A stretch of DNA of 64,000 nt from Rhodoblastus sp963703385 (GTDB taxonomy: Bacteria; Pseudomonadota; Alphaproteobacteria; Rhizobiales; Beijerinckiaceae), in the NCBI GenBank assembly GCA_963703385.1, contig OY969816.1, positions 1,116,001 to 1,180,000 on the forward strand, written 5' to 3'. Shown piece after piece: positions 46,501 to 54,532 of the stretch (the first letter of the stretch is position 1; each line of letters opens with the position of its first letter). The notes under the pieces were generated by a model, which was not told the DNA's origin, searched no databases, and saw only the letters and a list, made by a program, of their open reading frames with translations. A program made the translations under genes and the position numbers.

Positions 46501-49500
46501 AATGATAGCAAGGCTTTAGGTGAAATCACCAAATCGTCCTATACAATAAATATTGCCGACAGCTCTGCCAATATTGGCGCCAATATTCTGGCGATCGCTG
46601 ACAATCCGCACGTCACATCGATCACCTTGACAGATAGCGGGACGCCGACGCTAGTTGTGAACGCCGCCGAGGATATCAACGCGGCATTTGCAATCGACCT
46701 GGTTACGAATTCAGACCTCTCGGTCGTTATTAATGATAGCGCCGCGAACATATCGGCGAATTTTTCGGCGCTGAATCAAAACGGGCAGTTCGCGTCTATC
46801 GTGCTTACGGACAGTGGGACGCCGATTTTGGCATTGGATGCGGCGGACGCCGCGTCAGGTTCCAACGTGCTTGATGCGATCTCAAACGCCAATTTTTCCA
46901 TTGCCATTACCGATTCCGCCGCCAATGTCGCTGCGGTCATCGACGAATTGAACCTCCTGCCAAATCTCTCGTCGATTTCACTCACCGACAGCGGCACGCC
47001 GACCTTAACTTTGACCGTGGCGCAGGCGTTGGATGATTCGACGGCGCTCAATTCGATCGTCGGGAATTACCAGGTCGTCGTTTCCGACACGGCGGCGAAT
47101 ATCGACGCGAATCTCGCGGCCTTGAACGCGGACACGCATATTTCAGCCATCGACGTCGTCAGTTCCGGCGCGAATCCGACTTTTGAAGCGTCGACGCCCT
47201 CGACTGTGGAAAAAGGGCAATCGACCGTCGTTGGTCTCGTCCAGCCCGCGGTTGCGGGCGATGCTTTGACCTTGACGCAGACTTCGGGGGCCTTGGGAAC
47301 CGTTTCTCTCGGCGCGACCACGAGCGGCGGGCAGCAAATCCTGTACACCGCGCCGGCGACGATCTCGTCCAGCGCGATGGACAATGTCTCCTATACGATC
47401 AGTGAGGCGAATGGCGGCAGCATCGCCGAGACGGCCGCTGTCCAATTGGATGCCGGCCCGACGGCGGCGAATGGAACGCTGACCATCGGCCACGGCCAAA
47501 GTGGAACCGTCACCAGCTTGCTCAATGGTCTGGTCACGCCCGGGCTTGCCGGTGATGTCGAGACGCTGACGGCGGTCTCGGCGACGAACGGGACAGCGAG
47601 CCTGTCGAACGGCGTCGTCACCTACCAGGCCCCGGCGAACGGCTCGGACACCGTCTCCTATACCGTGCAGGATCAACTCGGCGACGTGGCGACGGGCAGC
47701 GTCGCGGTGACGGTCGATCCCGGCCCGGCCGCGGCCAACGGCGCGCTGACGATTGGCCATGGGGAGACGCAGACCATCACCACCCTGCTGAACGGCTTGG
47801 TCGCGCCGGGCCTTGCCGGCGACACTGAAACCCTGACGGCGGTCTCGGCGACGAATGGGACGGCGACACTGTCAAATGGTATTGCGACCTATGTCGCCCC
47901 GACAACCGGGTCGGATACGATCAACTACACCGTGCAGGATCAACTCGGCGATGTGGCGACCGGCAACGTGGCAGTGAACATAGATCCCGGTCCGACTGCG
48001 GCAAATGGAACGCTGACCATCGGTTATGGCCAGAGCGAGGCCATCACCAGCCTGCTGACGTCCTTGGTGAAGCCAGGGGTGGCCGGCGACACCGAGACCC
48101 TAACGGCGGTTTCCGCAACCAACGGGGCGGTGAGCCTTTCAAACGGCGTCGCGACCTATCAGGCGCCAAGGACCGGTTCAGACACCATTAGCTACACCGT
48201 GCAGGACCAGCTTGGCGACACGGCGACGGGCAGCATGGCGGTGACTGTCGAACCGCCCATTCTTGCCAATGCCGCCTACCAGACCGTCACGGGCACGGCG
48301 GGCGCCGATTATTTCAAGATCGCGTCCTATGGCGACACGGTCAACGGCGGCGGCGGGAACGACGTCTTCGAGGTCGATAATGCGACCTCCGGGTGGTACA
48401 ACGCGATCTCCGACACAGGCGGCGCGGGCAAGATTGTCGCCGGCGTCAACAACGCCTTCATCGGGCTGACGAATTTCAATTCGACGACCAACGGCGTCTC
48501 GACGATCGACCTCGATGGCAAGAGCGGCGTCGTGATCGCGGGCTCGGGGAGCGCCCTCAACCTCTCGGGCGTGACGATCTCCGATTCCTCAGGCGCGGGC
48601 GAGACGGCGACGATCCTGACGAACGCCGCCTACCAGACCGTCACGGGCACGGCGGGCGCGGACTATTTCGAGATCGCGTCCTATGGCGACACGGTCAACG
48701 GCGGCGGCGGGAACGACGTCTTCGAGGTCGATAACGCCACTTCCGGGTGGTACAACGCGATCTCCGACACAGGCGGCTTGGGCAAAATCTTCGCGGGCGT
48801 TAACGACGCCTTCATCGGGCTGACGAATTTCACCAGCGGCAATGGCGTCTCGACGATCGACCTCAATGGCAAGAGCGGCGTCGTGATCGCGGGCTCAGGG
48901 AGCGCCCTCAACCTCTCGGGCGTGATGATCACCGATTCCTCAGGCGCGGGCGAGACGGCGACGATCCTGACGAACGCCGCCTACCAGACCGTCACGGGCA
49001 CGGCGGGCGCCGATTATTTTAAGATCGCGTCCTATGGCGACACCATCAACGGCGGCGGCGGGAACGACGTCTTCGAGGTCGATAACGCCACCTCCGAGTG
49101 GTACAACGTGATCTCCGACACAGGCGGCGAGGGCAAGATCGTCGCCGGCGTCAACGACGCCTTCATCGGGCTGAGCGCCTTCGCCAGCGGCAATGACGTC
49201 TCGACGATCGACCTCAATGGCAAGAGCGGCGTCGTGATCGCGGGCTCAGGGAGCGCCCTCAACCTCTCGGGCGTGATGATCACCGATTCCTCAGGCGCGG
49301 GCGAGACGGCGACGATCCTGACGAACGCCGCCTACCAGACCGTCACGGGCACGGCGGGCGCCGATTATTTTAAGATCGCGTCCTATGGCGACACCATCAA
49401 CGGCGGCGGCGGGAACGACGTCTTCGAGGTCGATAACGCCACCTCCGAGTGGTACAACGCGGTCTCCGACACAGGCGGCGAGGGCAAGATCGTCGCCGGC

Positions 49501-50358
49501 GTCAACGACGCCTTCATCGGGCTGAGCGCCTTCGCCAGCGGCAATGGCGTCTCGACGATCGACCTCAATGGCAAGAGCGGCGTCGTGATCGCGGGCTCGG
49601 GGAGCACCCTCAACCTCTCGGGCGTGACGATCGCCGATTCCTCAGGCGCGGGCGAGACGGCGACGATCCTGACGAACGCCGCCTACCAGACCGTCACGGG
49701 CACGGCGGGCGCCGATTATTTTAAGATCGCGTCTTATGGCGACACCATCAACGGCGGCGGCGGGAACGACGTCTTCGAGGTCGATAACGCCACCTCCGGC
49801 TGGTACAACGCGGTCTCCGACACAGGCGGCGCGGGCAAGATTGTCGCCGGCGTCAACAACGCCTTCATCGGGCAGACGAATTTCAATTCGACGACCAACG
49901 GCGTCTCGACGATCGACCTCGATGGCAAGAGCGGCGTCGTCATAGCTGGCTCGGGAAGCGTCCTCAACCTCTCGGGCGTGACGATCTCCAATTCCTCAGG
50001 CACGGGCGAGACGGCGACGATCCTGGCGAACGCCGCCTACCAGACGGACACCGGCACGGCGGGCGCGGACTATTTCGAGATCGCGTCCTATGGCGACACC
50101 ATCAACGGCGGCGGCGGCTCTGACACGTTCAGCCTCATCAACGGGCTGAGCGGGATGAACACTATCCAGGGGTTTGGTTCGTCCGACGTCGTCGATCTGT
50201 CCAATCTTGCGAACACCTGGACGAATTTCGCAACGCTGTCGAGCCATGTGACCCAATCGGGAGCCAACACCTTGATCGATCTAGGAGGCGGGCGGACGCT
50301 GACGCTAGCGGGAGTAGAAATGAATCAGTTGACGGCGTCCGAGTTCAAATTCGTTTGA
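43507..50358 (+). CDS. Giant repeat-rich RTX-like surface/secreted protein, 2283 aa
   Basis: Domains in order: a non-repetitive helical head (1-425); a short RTX-like glycine-rich stretch (427-515; GDGNNLVFGG, GGGNNEVIAAG, YAGSGNDTVNF); about a dozen repeats around ITLTDSGTPTLNLTAAQA with NITDSAAN (700-1220); three cadherin-like repeats of about 85 residues (NGTLTIGHGQ..., SDTVSYTVQDQLGDVATG; 1314-1583); five and a part 117-118-residue repeats (1585-2202; NAAYQTVTGTAGADYF, GDTVNGGGGNDVFEVDN); and an RTX-type C-terminus (GFGSSDVVDLSNLAN...LTASEFKFV) expected to carry a type I secretion signal. No signal peptide. No type I exporter is nearby. Likely a biofilm adhesin or S-layer-like protein; ligand unknown. 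Confidence 0.75.
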   Translation: MTTTSITSTQLQQIISSASSYPNNPAITWQLLASFGDQYAQAAYDGLAVSGSLYNLVITESNSDAGVSFSQQTMLMQKVLDGYITILNTTPPSADGSVRLPATGQIEDNYLRAAKDLNLSVLAPIDLSITRVVHALGSILPNWYNWSFGTGLNLDPSRISETPVDVENSIGFGEASSHFFTTALATAVKLPGATLAQYVYGGQDVSFAAQLTAVLSAQGGASASVSQEIAGCLASTLTNSEIANAVGYQSTGSSAAYMMMGELAYPPLNSGGGTSPMSLLGQDLLTLDEALTDAGGSSMISSYPIENALVELAVQFAGDAAASGGLAAGAQGVFNKLTSSMLSADIDPSDYPSTFGIGNSTIVGENDLIDAALANALSITPTSTVGDGAQADSAVMNFINDNNMTAIDIALGSGDVDTTNSDSSSGSIVVGEAGSGTLTLGDGNNLVFGGQTVKVGKGDNLIFGQGGGETITIGGGNNEVIAAGTGNTINIEAAGQTGINVVYAGSGNDTVNFDVGSDGDAGFVVLPLQGLSPSQLADLDAKALESAVSNEVAGANWPVFEASYTNGLHNIDWTVIVTTPGSSTNGDQITLNGSAITTFTVGGSENNSNMTGSAINPMANPTENTSLSLPSDYGPVYTFAHGALVIYDTTEFINSLSINDYLAQGSASSNSSAQLLFSPMNLTTDTAAVGATNTSITASQVTASAAVVSEELDALNADPNLTAITLTDSGTPTLNLTAAQAANDVVALNTITNPSYEINITDSAANVSENFSGIAQNGDIASITLTDSGTPTLNLSVMQFEDGYSLLNPGGSITNSTFAIQIFDSVANITDEYYAQDLLSDPYVVGATVVDTVANILDNASAIASDSLVTSVEISDTAENVLANQTAIAALPFSVSAELNDTAADIATITSAQAATLAGDHFSTLNSNDGVVALSVAEALILENAGLTVTGAPVTVEDTSANIAANLDGLNNDANVSSLTVTDNWWSPNLTLTAEQAANDSKALGEITKSSYTINIADSSANIGANILAIADNPHVTSITLTDSGTPTLVVNAAEDINAAFAIDLVTNSDLSVVINDSAANISANFSALNQNGQFASIVLTDSGTPILALDAADAASGSNVLDAISNANFSIAITDSAANVAAVIDELNLLPNLSSISLTDSGTPTLTLTVAQALDDSTALNSIVGNYQVVVSDTAANIDANLAALNADTHISAIDVVSSGANPTFEASTPSTVEKGQSTVVGLVQPAVAGDALTLTQTSGALGTVSLGATTSGGQQILYTAPATISSSAMDNVSYTISEANGGSIAETAAVQLDAGPTAANGTLTIGHGQSGTVTSLLNGLVTPGLAGDVETLTAVSATNGTASLSNGVVTYQAPANGSDTVSYTVQDQLGDVATGSVAVTVDPGPAAANGALTIGHGETQTITTLLNGLVAPGLAGDTETLTAVSATNGTATLSNGIATYVAPTTGSDTINYTVQDQLGDVATGNVAVNIDPGPTAANGTLTIGYGQSEAITSLLTSLVKPGVAGDTETLTAVSATNGAVSLSNGVATYQAPRTGSDTISYTVQDQLGDTATGSMAVTVEPPILANAAYQTVTGTAGADYFKIASYGDTVNGGGGNDVFEVDNATSGWYNAISDTGGAGKIVAGVNNAFIGLTNFNSTTNGVSTIDLDGKSGVVIAGSGSALNLSGVTISDSSGAGETATILTNAAYQTVTGTAGADYFEIASYGDTVNGGGGNDVFEVDNATSGWYNAISDTGGLGKIFAGVNDAFIGLTNFTSGNGVSTIDLNGKSGVVIAGSGSALNLSGVMITDSSGAGETATILTNAAYQTVTGTAGADYFKIASYGDTINGGGGNDVFEVDNATSEWYNVISDTGGEGKIVAGVNDAFIGLSAFASGNDVSTIDLNGKSGVVIAGSGSALNLSGVMITDSSGAGETATILTNAAYQTVTGTAGADYFKIASYGDTINGGGGNDVFEVDNATSEWYNAVSDTGGEGKIVAGVNDAFIGLSAFASGNGVSTIDLNGKSGVVIAGSGSTLNLSGVTIADSSGAGETATILTNAAYQTVTGTAGADYFKIASYGDTINGGGGNDVFEVDNATSGWYNAVSDTGGAGKIVAGVNNAFIGQTNFNSTTNGVSTIDLDGKSGVVIAGSGSVLNLSGVTISNSSGTGETATILANAAYQTDTGTAGADYFEIASYGDTINGGGGSDTFSLINGLSGMNTIQGFGSSDVVDLSNLANTWTNFATLSSHVTQSGANTLIDLGGGRTLTLAGVEMNQLTASEFKFV
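48259..50112 (+). repeat. Tandem 351/354-bp coding repeats, 5 full + 1 partial
   Basis: Units begin at 48259, 48613, 48964, 49315, 49666 and 50020 (period 354, 351, 351, 351, 354). Units starting at 48964 and 49315 are almost identical, so the array expanded recently. Each unit encodes one GGGGNDVFEVDN-type calcium-binding-like loop. Confidence 0.92.
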
Positions 50359-50800
50359 GCCGCGTCGGGGCCGGTTTGACAAAATGGGCCTCCCGCGATC
50401 CCCGGGGTGGTTCGAGCGATAGCATCCGGCCGCCCATGCGCCGTGAATATCTATCACACAGTTCCACTCGGTCGGCCTCACTTGCGGTAGGTAGCGCGGC
50501 TTCATAACATCGTGGATAAAGGGCTCGCAAGCCGCGACGACCGCCTGCCCTCTCCGCTGCGCTCAGCGGTTCTGGGCGCGCCGCGCGGGCAGTGCAGCCC
50601 ACTGTTTCGCTCGCGCCATTCCTCAATCCATTCTCGCCGATCTTCGCTGTTGCTGCGCAAGGCCAGGCACGGATTATCGAACCGCATGCAGCCCATAAAT
50701 CATTTTGTCATAGGGCTATGGCGTAGACATAGTGCTCATCTTTGTCGGGCGCGGCCCGCCAGTCTTGCGATTTCCTTGCTTGCGATTTCCTTGGCCGCGC
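50359..50800. other. 442-bp region without a supported gene
   Basis: Short open frames without recognisable content. A perfect 15-bp tandem repeat, CTTGCGATTTCCTTG, occupies 50764-50778 and 50779-50793. Confidence 0.45.
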
Positions 50801-51046
50801 TCACCCCGCGGGGGCTTGCGTCCGGACCGCGACTGGCGCTTCGACTCCCAGGCTCGCCAGCATTTCCAGGGCCTCTTGCGGGTCGATCCTGGCCACGGCG
50901 ATCTTCCCGTGAAGGATCACGAAATCGCCAACCTGCGGATCGTCGATCACGTTCAGGATCGCTACCTCGGTATAGTCCCCGACTTTCACCAGCGCTTTCT
51001 CGTCCGGCAACAGTTCGACGATCTGAAACGGCAACGGCGCGCACAT
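50801..51046 (-). CDS. HypC/HupF-like protein, orphan
   Basis: 81 residues starting MCAPLPFQIVELLPDEKALV, with KVGDYTEVAILNVIDDPQVGDFVILHGKIAVARIDPQEALEMLA. The N-terminal Met-Cys, the small beta-barrel pattern V-G-D-F-V-I-x-H, and the following helix match HypC, the chaperone that carries the Fe(CN)2CO group to hydrogenase large subunits. GGGAGGAAGC lies before the ATG at 51046; the 175-residue upstream extension of the frame is not supported. No other hyp or hydrogenase genes are in the window, so it could serve a distant hydrogenase or have a different partner. Confidence 0.68.
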   Translation of the reverse strand: MCAPLPFQIVELLPDEKALVKVGDYTEVAILNVIDDPQVGDFVILHGKIAVARIDPQEALEMLASLGVEAPVAVRTQAPAG

Positions 51047-51401
51047 GATCAGCTTCCTCCCTCGACGCCTCTGCGGGCGTTCCAAACGCCAAGCATCATA
51101 ACAAGCATCATAACATGTCGCGTCGGCCGGAACAGGCATCGCCTCAGCGAAAATCGCGCTGGTCGCCGTCATGGCGAGCCGCGGCGCGACGATGGAAATC
51201 CGGAAAGCCAGACGCCGCGTGCGCCCTGTCGCCATCCCCGATGCGTTGTTCGGCGCGCCTGCCGGATCGCTCCCGTGGAATTTGAACCGTTTGAGTGGTT
51301 TGGCCGGAACAAGCTCCTGGCCCTTTCCAATGTCGGTTCCTGCAAGCTCCGCGCAAGCGACTGGAGCCTTAATCCGACTATTCGGCGTTAAGGGAGCCAT
51401 A

Positions 51402-51674
51402 TTGGATTCGACGGCGATGGAAGTTCCCGGAGCGACGCAAAGGAGACGGATTTCCCGTCGACGAGTGTTCAAAGGCGCGCAAATCAGCTTTCGTGGCCTC
51501 CGAGCGGCGATTGATTGCACGATCCACGATATCTCGGAACTTGGCGCGCGACTCGTCGTGGAGAGCCCCATTGGCGTTCCGGATCGATTCGATCCGGTTC
51601 AAAACGGCGCCGCGCCGCGCTTCTGCCGCGTCGTGTGGCGGAAGGCGACGCAAATTGGCGTCGAGTTCATCTGA
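51402..51674 (+). CDS. PilZ-domain protein
   Basis: About 90-residue single PilZ domain: QRRRISRRRVFKGAQISFRG provides the RxxxR arginines, and DCTIHDISELGARLVVES the D/NxSxxG motif, both needed to bind cyclic di-GMP. A TTG at 51402 follows AAGGGAG with good spacing; an ATG at 51417 is the alternative. As a stand-alone receptor it could affect motility or polysaccharide export; no target is visible. Confidence 0.78.
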   Translation: MDSTAMEVPGATQRRRISRRRVFKGAQISFRGLRAAIDCTIHDISELGARLVVESPIGVPDRFDPVQNGAAPRFCRVVWRKATQIGVEFI

Positions 51675-51869
51675 CACGCCCGATATCGTGATATCCCAGC
51701 TCGCGCCGCCCGTGACGGGAAATGGATTGGGCTTGTCCGGACGGAAACATTGGCGCGGGAACGCATGCGGCCGGCCTGGGCGGCGAAGGAAGCTCACGCT
51801 GGACCCTGTGCCCCGGACAGCTTTCTCAGCTTGAAGTTCAGGATTAGATTTTATCGCTAACCATTTGGT

Positions 51870-51920
<51 letters not shown>

Positions 51921-52002
51921 CAAAAATGATGCCTATTGAAACAATGACTTAGCCGCAAACCGTTCCGAAAACGGCGCAATTGAAAACAATAGCTTAGGAG
52001 CA

Positions 52003-52014
52003 TTTTGCAAACCG
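52003..52014. repeat. TTTTGCAAACCG, possible integrase arm site
   Basis: The identical 12-mer occurs at 54167-54178, with an adjacent partial copy at 54179-54189, i.e. once near the left and twice near the right end of the island. Confidence 0.4.
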
Positions 52015-52061
52015 ACTGACCCTTCAATTCGTCCGCCGCGCGCGACCGCTCATTTTCAAAG

Positions 52062-53615
52062 CTAGCCGGGTGAAGAAGGGTTTGCCCCCGGAACTAAGAG
52101 GCCCTTCTTGCCAAACTCGTTAATAAGAACTTTGAGGTGGTCGTTTTCCGTCACGATATATTCCGTGCCAGTCACATTCAATATCGGCATTGGCTTGTCC
52201 TGTGACCATTCCTTCGCGCGTCCCTGGGAGTCTTTTCGCTTACCTTTCTCGAAAAAGTCCCGATAACGGTTAGGCGAGATGCCGATGAACGGGACGAAAT
52301 AAATACGTCCTTCAGCGGATATTTTTTCTCGTTTCAACGCAATATCGTCTTTGTATAATTCGGTAGCATAGCTTTTTGGATATGGTTCTATATAGACAAC
52401 CGTCTTTATACCTGACGAAATTATGTGCTTTGCACATAAATGGCATCGAAATGTAGTGCAATATAGGATGCTATCTTTTATGCTGATGCCTTCTCTGGCA
52501 GCATCGGTAATTGCGTTCATTTCGGCGTGTATGATCCGGCCATATTCAATGACATCCATCATCATCAATTTTTTTTCGAGAAAGATATTCGTGTCGTCGT
52601 ATATCTGTTTCAAGAATGCGCGGGCGTCGATTTTTGTATATTTTTCATCGACCACGCCAACCTCGGATAAATGAAGAAGCGTATCAGAAAGCATCCGATA
52701 CTTAAAATCTTCGTTTGTATCAAATTTGCTTATGTACTCTCTCGCGTCTCCTTCGTCGTCGCACCAGTACGTTCCTCCGCGAGGACTAGGAACTTCGTTG
52801 CAGCCGAGCGTCTTTATGTGTCCTTTCGGATCGCAAATTGCGGCACCAACTTGTCTAGATAAATCAAGTGACCTCAATGAAGCAGATTTTGCAATGTACA
52901 TCCCGTACTCTTCACGAGACGGGGAATAAAAATTGTTGCCAAAAATAAGATCGAGAAAGCGAGAAAGTGTGGCCTTGGTCGTTTCGCATGTTTCGGTATC
53001 TATGAAAACATCTGCTAACGGAAACAAATCTCGTATACGTTGTCCATGCGGAACAAGCGCTTCATGTTCGTCTCGACGAATTAATTTTGTCGCATCTAAT
53101 TCAAAATCGTCGCTTCGTATTTTATGGTGGTCTTTGTCTCTTAAAAGTTTAATGAGCCTGGCTTTGCGGATATCCTGATCCGCGTAGGCGGATATTTGGA
53201 AAACGTGCTGGCCATAGACGCTCCTAAAAAGCTCTATTTCCTCTGGCCTTTTGAACTGCCGGATTATGTAGGCGATACCGTTATATTTCGGCAGAACATC
53301 GGAAGAAAGTTTATTTCGTCTATCTTGGATAAGGAAGAATGCAAGCTTTGCAAGTATAGCATCATCATCGAATGAGCTACGAAGATTGTTAGAATGAGAT
53401 ATTAGCTTATCATACCGATCGTATTCAGACAGGAAGTCTGAAGGAATATTTGCATCAACAACTTTTAGTATGTCAGTTATGTGTATCGGTTCAACATGAT
53501 ATCCGAGACTGGCAAGTTTCGATCCTAGGCATCCATTAACCTCGTCTAAATCTGTGCCAATAGGGGCGACAAGGTAAAAAAATAGCTCAGGAAATTTTAT
53601 TTTCGTGGATTTCAT
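52062..53615 (-). CDS. avcD: Anti-phage dCTP/dCMP deaminase, AvcD type
   Basis: 517 residues in the two-part architecture of AvcD-like defence deaminases. The N-terminal half is a P-loop-kinase-like domain (FYLVAPIGTDLDEVNGCLGS; the GTDLDxV loop replaces a classical Walker A, as in this family). The C-terminal half is a zinc deaminase: HAEMNAITDAA with His363 and catalytic Glu365, and CTTFRCHLCAKHIISSGIKT with Zn-ligand Cys391 and Cys394. It is followed by VVYIEPYPKSYA. Known AvcD proteins convert dC nucleotides during phage infection, depleting dCTP, and are kept inactive by an upstream small RNA AvcI. I could not identify AvcI here. It lies within the tRNA-Lys island. Confidence 0.85.
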   Translation of the reverse strand: MKSTKIKFPELFFYLVAPIGTDLDEVNGCLGSKLASLGYHVEPIHITDILKVVDANIPSDFLSEYDRYDKLISHSNNLRSSFDDDAILAKLAFFLIQDRRNKLSSDVLPKYNGIAYIIRQFKRPEEIELFRSVYGQHVFQISAYADQDIRKARLIKLLRDKDHHKIRSDDFELDATKLIRRDEHEALVPHGQRIRDLFPLADVFIDTETCETTKATLSRFLDLIFGNNFYSPSREEYGMYIAKSASLRSLDLSRQVGAAICDPKGHIKTLGCNEVPSPRGGTYWCDDEGDAREYISKFDTNEDFKYRMLSDTLLHLSEVGVVDEKYTKIDARAFLKQIYDDTNIFLEKKLMMMDVIEYGRIIHAEMNAITDAAREGISIKDSILYCTTFRCHLCAKHIISSGIKTVVYIEPYPKSYATELYKDDIALKREKISAEGRIYFVPFIGISPNRYRDFFEKGKRKDSQGRAKEWSQDKPMPILNVTGTEYIVTENDHLKVLINEFGKKGLLVPGANPSSPG

Positions 53616-53667
53616 TAGTGGTAACCTTTAATTGAACGCTTGGCAATAACGAATCACATGACAGTCG

Positions 53668-53684
53668 CTTAACCCGATGTTAAG
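53668..53684. promoter_or_regulatory. Inverted repeat CTTAAC-n5-GTTAAG in divergent promoter
   Basis: A perfect 6-bp-arm inverted repeat in the 111-bp AT-rich gap between avcD and the divergent small gene, a plausible shared operator. Confidence 0.4.
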
Positions 53685-53726
53685 TTGATTCTGACTATAA
53701 GGTTAAAATTATTGTGGGGAAAGCAT

Positions 53727-53957
53727 ATGAATCGTCTTGACGCAGTGTGGCTCGCCGAGCGGATGGCCAGCGTGCTTGCCACGCCTATGAACCCATACAC
53801 GGTTTTGACGAATGAGGTCGATGGCGAGCGTATGCAGAAATATGTGTCCACACTTCAAGATGCATTTGGGTCAAAGGCCGAGCATCATGAATCCGATTCG
53901 GCGGGATCACGCGAACCTACGAACCCGGTTGGTGCGATGCCCGTTTTTGTGGAATGA
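53727..53957 (+). CDS. Small hypothetical protein of the defence island, 76 aa
   Basis: 76-residue soluble protein (MNRLDAVWLAERMASVLATP...), Ser/Glu-rich C-terminus. GGGGAAAG precedes the ATG at 53727, and a strong terminator follows, so it looks like an expressed unit. It is divergent from avcD. No family recognised. Confidence 0.6.
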   Translation: MNRLDAVWLAERMASVLATPMNPYTVLTNEVDGERMQKYVSTLQDAFGSKAEHHESDSAGSREPTNPVGAMPVFVE

Positions 53958-53988
53958 GCTTTCAAGCGCATCACGTTGGCTAAAGTGC

Positions 53989-54018
53989 AAAAAACGCCGA
54001 ATTTCGGCGTTTTTTTTG
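53989..54018 (+). terminator. Strong intrinsic terminator
   Basis: AAAACGCCGA-AT-TCGGCGTTTT with flanking A and T tracts (TTTTTTTT), effective in the plus direction after the 53727-53957 gene. Confidence 0.85.
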
Positions 54019-54166
54019 GCTTGGCGAGTCTCGCTAAAAGCGCTTTGTCGGTCATGTTTGAAGTTCGTCTTGATTTTGGCGGCGGAAATCTCTTCGATTT
54101 GCCGACGAATTGTAGGTCATCAAACCGCTAGGTTGATCGGTCGGGATCCATCGAAGCGCAAATAGA

Positions 54167-54189
54167 TTTTGCAAACCGTTTGCAAACCG
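54167..54189. repeat. Tandem TTTGCAAACCG, possible integrase arm sites
   Basis: TTTTGCAAACCG at 54167-54178 and TTTGCAAACCG at 54179-54189, matching the single copy at 52003-52014 at the other end of the island. Confidence 0.4.
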
Positions 54190-54252
54190 CGAGAACCCGA
54201 CGTCGCTTCCGCGATCAGGCATTTATCGGCAACATTTTAATCTGACGCGTTT

Positions 54253-54334
<82 letters not shown>

Positions 54335-54532
54335 ATCGAAACGCCGGCGAGGTTTTGTCCGCGCCGTCGAAGCGTGGGGTGTGTAGCAAAGCGAAGTGGG
54401 GCTGTCCAGTATCGCGGCGCAGGCTTTCGCGATTTTATGACGCGCGTATTTTTGTCGAAACGGCTCCCGCGCCATGATAAGAGCGCGGGGCCGCTTCAGC
54501 CGGCGCGATCGGGGGGATGGACGGGACACGCA

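Noticed and set aside
48259..50112. CRISPR-like array
   Set aside because: Repeat units are 351-354 bp, continuous and in frame with one gene; no short repeat-spacer pattern.
51047..51571. 175-residue N-terminal extension of the HypC-like protein
   Set aside because: No recognisable content, and a strong ribosome site plus the family Met-Cys start lie at 51046.
53616..53726. AvcI-type inhibitory RNA upstream of avcD
   Set aside because: The gap is only 111 bp and also serves a divergent gene; I see a promoter-like inverted repeat but no terminator or structure that would support an RNA gene.
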